Below, one piece after another: positions 56,140 to 64,000 of a stretch of 64,000 nucleotides of DNA. The DNA is from Eublepharis macularius. Taxonomy: Eukaryota; Chordata; Lepidosauria; Squamata; Eublepharidae. The position numbers and the translations under genes are program-made. The first letter of the stretch is position 1. The number at the start of each line of letters is the position of its first letter. The stretch spans positions 14,738,552 to 14,802,551 of the forward strand of contig NC_072790.1 in assembly GCF_028583425.1 (NCBI RefSeq), in the 5' to 3' direction. The notes beneath the pieces were generated by a model, which saw only the letters and a program-made list of their open reading frames with translations, did not search any database and had not been told where the DNA came from.

Positions 56140-56540
56140 CACCAGCCGTCCCGCTTCTCTCCCCAGGCGAGGCGGAAGGGGAGTGGCCAAGGCCGTCGCG
56201 GGCGCCTCTCCGCCTCCCTGCGCTTTTACGCACGCCCCAGCGCCCTTGCTCCGCCTCGGAGCCCGCCCCGGCAGCTTCCGTCCTCGCCGGCCGCCTCTGC
56301 ACGCCGCAGGTAGGAAGGGGCCGCGCTGCAGGCTGGGCGCCCGGCTTTGCAAGCGGAGGCCTTCCGGGAGGTGGCGGGAGGGAGCTCGGGAGAGGCGCCG
56401 GGGCAGCGGAGGAGAGGTTCGTCCCTGGTGCGCTGGGGAGGGAGAGGCAAGAGGAGCCCCTTTTCCTCCCTCCGTAGAGAGGCGCCCCTGTTGGAGCAGC
56501 GCAGCGGCCCCTCCAGCACCCGCTCTCCAGAGCTAGAGCG
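56140..56540. promoter_or_regulatory. CpG island, candidate first exon/promoter of next gene (C1D by synteny)
   Basis: Dense CpG over about 400 bp. A plus-strand splice donor, gccgcag/gtagg, falls at 56309/56310. In the human order WDR92 is followed by C1D in the same direction, so a noncoding C1D first exon is likely. No C1D coding exon was found before the window ends. The 157-codon frame here is a CpG-island artefact. Confidence 0.5.
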
Positions 56541-56644
56541 GTTTCCCCCCTTAAATTGAATTCTTGCCCTTATTTCCAGGAGCCTCGGCGGGCATCTTTT
56601 CCTAATTTGAGCCTCAAAACAGCCTTGCCAGGTAGGCCAGAGTC

Positions 56645-56900
56645 TAGGGTTGCCAGCTCCAGGTTGGGACATTCCAGGTGGAGCCAGGAGAGGGTGGAGT
56701 TTGGGGAGAGGAGTTGCCGGCCTCCAGGCGGTGGCTGGAGATCTCCCGGAATTACAGCTGATCTCCAGGCTGCGGGGATCAGTTCACTTGGAGAAAATAG
56801 CTGCTTTGGAAGGGCCACTGTATGGTATTATACCCCTCCCCAAACTCCTCCCTCCCTCCAAAATCTCCAGGAATTACCCAAATCAGAGCTGGCAACCCTA
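56645..56900. mobile_element. Short hAT-type element, TAGGGTTGCCA family
   Basis: Tips tagggttgccagctcc and agctggcaacccta are near-perfect inverses. The flanks show no 8-bp match, so it is older or recombined. Confidence 0.75.
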
Positions 56901-56904
56901 GGTA

Positions 56905-57022
56905 TAATGCCCTTGAGTCCTCCCTCCAAAGCAGCCATTTTTTCCAGTGGAATTGCGCTTCGTCGTCTGGAGATCAGTTGTAATTCCGGGAGGTCTCCAG
57001 CCACCTCCTGGAGGCTGGCACC
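56905..57022. mobile_element. TAGGGTTGCCA-family partial copy
   Basis: Reads caaagcagccattttttcca, gatcagttgtaattccggga and ends ctggaggctggcacc. Joined to the previous copy. Confidence 0.55.
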
Positions 57023-57099
57023 AAAGCAGTATGTTCCTTGACTTTTAGGGCCAGCAAGCTTCATGGCAGGGCAGGGATTGCAACCCACATCTCTCTGGG

Positions 57100-57205
57100 C
57101 CTGCTCTGGAGGGGTAGCTGCGTGAGTCTGTAGCAGTAAGGGAAAAAACCCAGGAGTTCGGCAGCAATGTGAAGACTCCCCTGCATAGGTGTTTGTGGAC
57201 TAGAA
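57100..57205 (-). mobile_element. Hairpin repeat family fragment
   Basis: Reads ggggtagctgcgtgagtctg, tagcagtaag, the inverse of the family's 3' end (ctgctacagactaacacggc, taccc). No duplication found. Confidence 0.5.
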
Positions 57206-57244
57206 CCTGCTTCTTTAGAGGCAGTGCAGTTCAGTAGTTAGTGT

Positions 57245-57684
57245 TGCCTGATCTGCTTTGGGAAATTCCTGGAGATTTGGGTGAGGAGCTGGGGAGGATG
57301 AGGTTTGGGCAGGGCAGGGACATAGGGCTGCCAATCTCCAGGTCGTGGCAGCTGGAGATCTCCCAGGATTACTACTGATCTCAGGGCCACAGAGATCAGT
57401 TCCCCTGTAGAAAATGGCAGCTTTGAGGGATGGATTCTGTGACATTATATCCTGCTGAGGTCCCTCCTCAAAACTCTGCCCACTCCAGGCTTCACCCACA
57501 GATCCTCCAGGAATTTCCCAACCTGGAGCTGGCAACCCTACAGAGACTTCAGCTGGGATGTGATTCCATAGAGTCCTCCCTCCAAAGCAGCCATTTTCTT
57601 CAGAGGAACTGATCTCTGTGGCCTGAAGATCAGTTGTAATACCAGGAGATTTCCAGGTGCCACCTAGAGGTTGGCAACCCTATC
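57245..57684. mobile_element. Two to three nested TAGGGTTGCCA-family copies
   Basis: Borders are visible at ctttgggaaattcctgga (57258), tagggctgccaatctcc (57325), ctggagctggcaaccctac (57523-57541) and aggttggcaaccctat (57668-57683). Copies are inserted in or beside each other. Confidence 0.6.
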
Positions 57685-58052
57685 AATGCCACCTAGCAGC
57701 AGCTTCACAAACACGACTTGTGTGGCAACTTGCAGCTAAAATCGCATTAGTAGGTTTTATTGAATGATGTGTGATTCTTCACAGGCAAGCAGTGTATCTG
57801 CACACATTTCTGAAGAAGTGGGTAGTCCGCAAATGTTTATTTGGGACTAAAACCTTAATCCTGTTACCAGGCACCTGGTAGTTCCACATTCTGGTCTGGT
57901 GTTCTGATTCAGGGGTCCCAGCCCTTCTGAACCTGTAGATGGTTTGGGGATTTTGAGGGTGCTGCAATAAAGTGGCTGCCTCAAGGGAGCAAGGCCTACC
58001 ACAAAATGGCTGCCATGAAGCCTGGAGTCAGTCACAACATGTTCCTCCCTAA

Positions 58053-58262
58053 TAGGGTTGGCAACTCTGGGTTGGGTAGTACAGGGAGATTTTGTGGGTT
58101 GAGTCTGTGGATGGCAGGTCTTGGGCAGTGGAGGGACCTCAGTGATATCTATCGCCATAGAGTTCAACCTCCAAAGCAGTCATTTTCTCCAGGCCCATTG
58201 ATCTCATATCATCTGGAGATGTTGTAATTCCAGGAGATCTACTCCCCAGGCACCCTCCTAGG
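58053..58262. mobile_element. Short hAT-type element, TAGGGTTGCCA family
   Basis: Starts tagggttggcaactctggg; body has caaagcagtcattttctcc and gttgtaattccaggagatc. Right tip decayed. Confidence 0.55.
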
Positions 58263-58264
58263 TG

Positions 58265-59175
58265 CAGCTCTTTGGGTGCTCTTTGCCTCTAAGGTTCCTC
58301 TGAAGCCCCTCCACCTCACTGGAGCCAGGTTTGGCTCTTGGCTGTGGGGCAAGAGATGCTCTGAGGAAGAATGAAGCAGGTGCCAGGAAACGTCAGTGGG
58401 TGCTATGTTGGCTGAGGGTCACCACACATTTATGTGTGGGGAGATCACTGTTTTAACTGCTTCTCCACACTGCTGTACAGCCCCTGAGCAGGGCGTGAGA
58501 CCTTTTCCCCTCTTCTCTTACTCCTCTCTAGTATCTGGTACTCAGGGGTTCCGAATGGAGGATCACCTTAGCTTTGATAGCTAACAGGGCACCCTTCTTT
58601 CTTTGGACTCTCTGTATTCCCGAACTGAACCCTGGCTTAATTTCTTCTTCCCTGGGGAAGGAGAGCTGAGCCATTCGTATAGGACTCTTCAAGCCTTCGC
58701 TGTGCTGCGTTCCCTGTCGACTGCCGGCTGACCAGGTGGGGTGGGGGGGCTGGTGCTGTTTGTGCCACCACCGCCCCTTCCCCTTGCCCTGATGGTCCAT
58801 GATGAGCGGGATGGACCCGTCCCGGGGTTGCGCAGCACACTCCTGCCCGCTGGCCTTGCTGTGCGCCTGAGGCGCCTGCCCAGGATGGGCTAGAGCTGCA
58901 CCACTGCCAGAGTGCGGGGGAGTCTGTGTTGGTGTCTGGCGCTGCCTCCTTTCGGGGGCTCTTCGCGCACCCCTTGGACTTCCTTCACTTGCTCTGTCAC
59001 CTTCCGGCCAGTTTTATGCACCTGGAGGGTTGAATTCTTTGTGAAACGTAAGTGTGACTTGGCGGGGCTGCCGGACCCCCAGTTGCTGGAGGAGGGAACC
59101 GGACCTTGCCTCTATTTTGTTTTTATCTGTGCCTGTTCCTGAATTTTCTGGATCTGGACATGCTGTCCTCAGGCA
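58265..59175. other. GC-rich intergenic stretch, unassigned
   Basis: Higher GC at 58.64-59.1 kb, with frames up to 90 codons lacking family resemblance. No splice context recognised. If C1D starts at 56.3 kb this is its first intron. Confidence 0.4.
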
Positions 59176-59189
59176 TTCCTGCTAGGGCA

Positions 59190-59379
59190 AGACGGGTAGC
59201 CGTGTCTGTGGCAAGAGTCCAGTGGCACCTCTAGGACGAACGGAATTTGTGAGCTTTCGTGAGGCACAGCGCACTGTGACAGCTGCATCTGAAGAAGCGA
59301 GCTGTGGCTCACAAAAGCTCATACCCTCCCACAAATTTTCTTGGTCTTACAGGTGCTTCTGGGCTTTTGCTCTTTCCTA
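59190..59379 (-). mobile_element. Hairpin repeat family copy with 11-bp duplication
   Basis: Flanked by identical ctgctagggca at 59179-59189 and 59380-59390. Here the left arm is complete (gggtagccgtgtctgtggca, agagtccagtggcacctc) and the right arm stops early, so the copy lies on the minus strand and is truncated at its 5' side. The centre reads gctgcatctgaagaagcgag. Confidence 0.8.
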
Positions 59380-59659
59380 CTGCTAGGGCAGCACCCTGTC
59401 TTTTCTGCTCGGCAGCTCTGCTTGTCTGCACTCAAAGAGCAAGATGCGGGTCTGGAAGTGCCTTAAATATCTAGTTGCTCTATAAAGTGCTGTTGGACCC
59501 AGATCTTGCACTTCTGCGTGTTCTCTATCTGTAGAGCGTTATTGTATACTCGCATGGGAGGGCTTGAGTTTTTTCCTCTCTTTTTTAAGGGAGCATCAAC
59601 TATTCCAAGCCAATTTTTTAAAATCAAGTTTCAGTTACATGGCAGATCATGAGAGGGAG

Positions 59660-59908
59660 GGCAGGAAGGGTTACATCAGGGCTTCATTCTCGTGGCCCAT
59701 TCTTACACGCCCAGGGTATTTCTGGGTCACCACTTTGGGGTCAGGAAGCAGTTTTCCCCAGGCCAGTTTGGCTAGGGATCCTGACTGTGTTTTGCCATCT
59801 TCTGGGCATGGAGCAGAGGTCACTGGGTTAGTGTGTGTGTGTGGAGGGGAAGTAGTTGAGAATTTCCTGCACTGTGCAGGGGGTTGGACTAGATGACCCT
59901 CCATGCCA
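59660..59908 (+). mobile_element. CR1-like LINE 3' region
   Basis: Reads tgtgttttgccatcttctgg, gcatggagca, and ggttggactagatgaccct, the CR1 3' words. The same order recurs at 63.59 kb. Confidence 0.65.
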
Positions 59909-60040
59909 CTCGGCACGGAAGGTGATCTCAACTCCCCTCTGTCTGGAGATCAGGGGGCGGGGCCACCAGCCATGTGACCATTTCCAAGAGGTGCCGGAAC
60001 TCCGTTCCACCCCGTTCCAGCTGAAAAAAAGCCCTGAGCA
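59909..60040. mobile_element. Short hAT-type element, half of a palindromic family
   Basis: Reads tcaactcccctctgtctgga, gatcagggggcggggccacc and ends ccagctgaaaaaaagccctg. Probably one arm of a longer palindromic element. Confidence 0.5.
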
Positions 60041-60639
60041 GGATAGTTACCAGAACTGGCAATTTCTCAGGTGGTCAATGTTGGGGCAGGTATTGGAAAA
60101 CGTTTGTTTCACTTAGAAGGGCTGTAAATGAAATTAAAACCATGCCATTGCATGGCTTTTGAAAGAACTAGTATCTGTAGCAATGTCTGAGATTGTGTCA
60201 TGGCTGTTTGAACTTAGGTTGCTAATATATCTCTCTCCATCTCTGATAAACTGATAAGTCTAATGTTTTACTTTGATACTACACTGGAAAACCTTGTATA
60301 ACTTGTGGGAGAAGAGTGATATGAGAAAGCTGTACATGTCACATGTGTGTTGCATTTTATTGCTACCGATAATCAAGCCTACTAAAAAAAGTTCAGTGCT
60401 AAGTTTATGATGTCTCGGGGGGGTTTCCACATCGAGAGGGATTTGTGTCATTTCCCTGTTTTTGGGTATGGCTACAGATAAAGCACAGCAGCACGGGTTC
60501 TTCCGTGAGGCAGTTTGGGCCTAAGATATGATTCTTTTTCTGCATAATTATCTTCTCAAAATCAGTGAGATCCATCAATTGGCCTCTGTAATCCTTAAAA
60601 GACAATTTTTTAAAAAGTGAAGGATGAGAATTCTGAGAA

Positions 60640-60715
60640 CCTGCTACACTTTAAGGTGCTGCTGGACCCAAATCTTGCTCTTCTGCTACAGATCAACACA
60701 GCTACCCACCTGAAA
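60640..60715 (+). mobile_element. Hairpin repeat family, 3' fragment
   Basis: Reads ctttaaggtgctgctggacc, cttctgctacagatcaacac, agctacccacctg, the right-arm end of the family. No duplication found. Confidence 0.55.
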
Positions 60716-60770
60716 CTAATATGCCTATTGTTGCAATGGTATATCAATGTAGCGATAATTTAGTGCCAGC

Positions 60771-60859
60771 TAGAGATTGGCACAAACCGAAATTCGAACC
60801 AAAGTTCAGCACAAACCGGGCTGGTTCGTTCCCCCTCCCCTGGTTCGTGCCCATCTCTA
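60771..60859. mobile_element. Very short TIR element
   Basis: Tips TAGAGATTGGCACAAACC and GGTTCGTGCCCATCTCTA are imperfect inverses. The flanks gtgccagc and gtgccaat share six of eight bases. 89 bp long, hAT-like. Confidence 0.6.
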
Positions 60860-60869
60860 GTGCCAATGT

Positions 60870-63580
60870 AAAATAAACCCCCTGGTGGTGGGGGAAGGAA
60901 ATGGCTGTTGCATGGTCAGGGAAAATGGCTGCCACATGGGTGAGAAAATCTGAATTTCCCCAGAAATACAACAGCTAGATTTTATGGCAGTCTTTCCCAA
61001 AACTTTGGAGAAAAGCAGTTTTGAGAAAAATCAGAGAAAAGCCAACCCCCACCCCCGAAGTTCAGTGGTCCCCCACCCCCACTTCCCAACTGCATTCAAC
61101 CTGTAGGGCCCTGCAGAAATAGTCCCTGTTGCCTTTACCTTCACAACATCCCTGCAAGTTATGTCACTATTCTTCTGTGAAATGGAAATGGAGTCTGAAA
61201 GATTCTTGGAGGGGGTGTAGTGTTGGTCTGTTGTGGTCAAGAATTGTGGTACCATGAAGGTTTAACAAACGTATACTATGGTATATGTTTTTGTGAGCCA
61301 GAAGCATGCTGTCCGCTAGTGGAATGAAGTGTTGTGTTTAGTTGGCATATCTATGTTTTCTCTCACACACACACACTCACAGAAACACACAGTGGAAAAG
61401 TGTGTATGGAGTGCAATTGAAAAAATTAACTTATCAATTAATTTATTAATTCAGTACTGTATATAAATTGGATGTTGTTGTTATTATTAATTACTTTCTT
61501 TTCAAGCCTAACCCTATTTTATTGCTTTAAGAAATACAAAATGTATAATTTATAACTTAGCGTTACACAGCACTGCACCCTGTTCTACCTTCGCTCATGA
61601 ATCTTAGTTTTTTTTCTGTCTGAGGAACAGGAAGAAATAAAAGATGAAAACAGACAATACAACTTTTGCGCTATGGAAAGAAAAGTGTGATGTTTCGAAA
61701 GTAACAGCCTCATGCATTTATAATATCAGCACAATTAAATACAAAGTTAAACCCTGACCTCTTCAGTACTGTATTATTATATGTTATGTAGCGTACTACA
61801 TAATTTTGTGACCTAAATTTAAACAATACGTATGCTTGAAAAAATATTTTAGGTGTCCATGATGAATGCAGGCATCCCTTTTTTATGCTCAGAGAGGTTT
61901 TTAAATTTGGGGAGCATTCACGTAACACCCTTAACCATTTAAACACTGACAAATGGTTCAGACTAGAAAAATATTACTGTGTAATCTGTTGGTGTATGTT
62001 CTCAGCCAGCGTTAAGTCAGACGTCAGGATCATTTTGATAGGTTCTTCATGTAGCATCTTATAAGCCCACTATGCACAACATTATGCATACTGAAATCAG
62101 CACATATAGTGGGGGGAAGCAGACACGAGTGTGCTACCATCCCATGTGTGATTGCTAGCTTGTGAATAAAGTGTCTAGGAAGTGTATGCATAGAAGGTTT
62201 ATTTAAACGTGGTGGAAGGCAGTAAATCAAGAGAGTAAAACTTGGAGTTACAAAAGAACAGTGTTGTCATGTAAAAATAAGGACTCTCATATTCACCATG
62301 AGTGAGTACTTCCGCGTTGTTGTCAGTAATGTTGCTTTTTCTAACACCTGAATACTTGAAGAAGGAGCATACTCTTCATACTAAAGATGTAACATTTCTG
62401 AAAGTTTTGAAACTAAGGGGAAAATGTTTTTGGGGGGGAGTGAAACAAATTTTGGAGGAAAATTGAAATACATGAAATACATACTTCCTTCTCAAGCCTG
62501 AAGTAACTTTGCCGCTTTAACAACATAAAATGTGCCATCTATAACTTGGCATATACAATTGTACTAAATGGCACATTTATGAACTTTAAAAGATGAAATG
62601 ACTTAGTTTATGAACAAGCAAGGTATACAGGAATGATCTGATACTGTAAACATAATTTACATTTTTTTCACATACACTTTTAGTCAGTCAAACCTTGGCT
62701 TAAAAAGCTTTTCCCTCATTTAAAAAAATCATAGTTTTTTTTTCAGTGCGCCTCAAAAATGTCCTTGGGGAGAGGGAACATTTTTTTCCCCCTTCAGGCC
62801 TTCGCATATCTACTCCCTACGTGTATAAGATTGCACAATTATCACACATCGGTGGAGGTGATAGGGCCAGTGCGCTCATGGCGGTTCGACCTTGATGTGC
62901 GTAGTTTTGTGTTGAGGGGCCTACAGTTGTTTCCCTGTGCAGGATAATTTCAGACATGCCTGGCCTGGTCAGAATACATTTGCTTTAAATGGCTTGCTTA
63001 GGCCAGAATAGTTTTCTCATTCTGAATTCCTTGCTTTGTCACTTTCCAGAACATGCTACGGTGCCTCTTGCGGCACTCTCTTTTTGGCCCTCTCTCGTGT
63101 GTGGAATCATTTGGAAAATGGTTTCTGAATAATAAAAACAAAAGGCTTGGCAAAGCCATATAGCGAAAGGGTGGAGGGGTGGGGTGGAGCAAGCTAGAAA
63201 CTAATCAAGTTTCAGCTTGTTGTAAAAAGTACCTTTTTAGTGTAGTTTGAAGTAATTGTTTCTGTGAATTAAAGATGTGAAATAAACAAGAGTCCAAGAC
63301 TGCCTGTAGAAATACGGAGTCATCTGTGCGGCCTTGTTTATCCTTGACGAGTTCTGTAGTTACGAATCTGCAGCTTGTGTGTTGATTTTGGCAGCCACGT
63401 GTCTTCTGGAAACAGGTGGTGATCTTATGCGTTCAAAGTTAGTGTTCTTGTCACAGATGCTTAAAACTAGGGCCGATGTCTTAGCTGATGAGTCATGTGC
63501 CTTGGTGTTCCCCATGGGTGCCATGATGCCTGTTGATGTGGTGCCTACTCAGTTCTCGAGTCTTGGAGATTCATATCCTA
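60870..63580. other. Intergenic or intron sequence, mostly unassigned
   Basis: AT-rich. A short SINE tail-like piece (gtatataaattggatgttgt) is near 61455, and a CA microsatellite at 61363-61386. No C1D coding exon or other gene recognised. Confidence 0.45.
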
Positions 63581-63589
63581 AAGGAATCG

Positions 63590-63752
63590 GATCCCCAAGC
63601 CAGTTTGGCTGGGGAGCCGGACTGTGTTTTGCCATCTTCTGGGCATGGAGCAGTGGTCACTGGGAGTGTGGGAGAGGTCGTTGGGAATTTCCTGCATTGT
63701 GCAGGGGGTTGGACTAGATGACCCTGGTGACCCCTTCCAACCCTGTGATCAG
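63590..63752 (+). mobile_element. CR1-like LINE 3' region
   Basis: Same order of words as 59.66 kb: ccagtttggctggggagccg, gccatcttctgggcatggag, ggttggactagatgaccctg, cccttccaaccctgtgat. Confidence 0.65.
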
Positions 63753-64000
63753 GGTGGATAAAAATCAATGATTTTTTTAAAAAAAATCAAAAAAATCGGA
63801 TTTTTTTGATTTAAATCGGATTTTTTTAAATAAAATGCTTTTTGAGGAAAATATATTACCATCCAAAGGTTATTCCATCATGAAATAAAGATTAGTTTTT
63901 AATTATGTAGAATAAGGCTGTATGTGTTTAATTTTTTTGTAAATAAATTCCATTAATCCATTCACAATGTCATGTTCTTCCAGAGGTTTCTGTAAGATTA
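63753..64000. repeat. AT-rich interspersed repeat, cut by window end
   Basis: Reads ggataaaaatcaatgatttt, aaatcggatttttttgattt, repeated, a form seen at the tips of an amniote DNA-transposon family that I cannot name. Continues beyond the window. Confidence 0.45.

Noticed and set aside
56063-56672. Frames of 138-157 codons
   Set aside because: GC-rich CpG-island sequence lacks stops by chance. No family resemblance; several frames overlap on both strands.
58360-58400. A second CTGAGGA...GAAACGTC pair
   Set aside because: Nothing between the two words folds into a stem II, and flanking pairing is two bases. Chance or too decayed.
59639-59680. ATGGCAGATCATGAG as a possible C1D start (MAG-like)
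   Set aside because: The frame runs into a CR1-like repeat and does not read like C1D beyond the first two residues.

Overview
This is a vertebrate nuclear window. The multi-exon genes have GT-AG introns, CpG-island promoters and AATAAA signals, and most of the remaining DNA is interspersed repeats. The gene set and order (PPP3R1 forward, PNO1 reverse, WDR92/DNAAF10 forward) match the block seen on human chromosome 2p14. The repeat mix (tRNA- and 5S-derived SINEs with lizard-type tails, CR1, L1, R4/Dong-like and L2-like LINEs, Penelope-like and DIRS-like elements, many short hAT elements) points to a squamate reptile, probably a lizard. I cannot name the species.

Layout: 586-7524 holds the last four coding exons of PPP3R1, the calcineurin regulatory subunit (its first exon lies left of the window), followed by a long 3' UTR to about 9600. 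9.6-15.4 kb is intergenic and contains a DIRS-like fossil and SINEs. 15654-25194 is PNO1 on the minus strand, complete in seven exons (250 codons). 25195-25650 is a compact bidirectional CpG-rich promoter. 25651-43000 is WDR92, complete in eight exons (361 codons), with a poly(A) signal at 43462. From 43.5 kb to the end no coding exon was found. A CpG island at about 56.14-56.54 kb with a good splice donor is a candidate first exon of the next gene, which by synteny would be C1D.

The three genes are housekeeping or ciliary rather than a pathway. CNB binds calcium for calcineurin, PNO1 is a KH-domain factor in 40S ribosome maturation, and WDR92 is a WD40 adaptor for axonemal dynein assembly. 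The shared PNO1/WDR92 promoter fits this mix: CRE/ETS/NRF1-like sites of growth-type promoters sit beside RFX half-sites and a forkhead motif of the ciliary type.

The most unusual observations are in the repeats. (1) A hairpin-shaped repeat family has four copies here, each flanked by an 11-12 bp target duplication and most truncated at one end, as expected of a retroposon; one copy has an internal 41-bp tandem array. (2) A hammerhead-ribozyme motif lies in a Penelope-like remnant. (3) Two LTR elements have exact 5-bp duplications, each inserted in an older repeat. (4) A hAT-type element with a perfect 8-bp duplication carries an 81-bp minisatellite. (5) A DIRS-like fossil keeps its inverted ends and internal complementary region.
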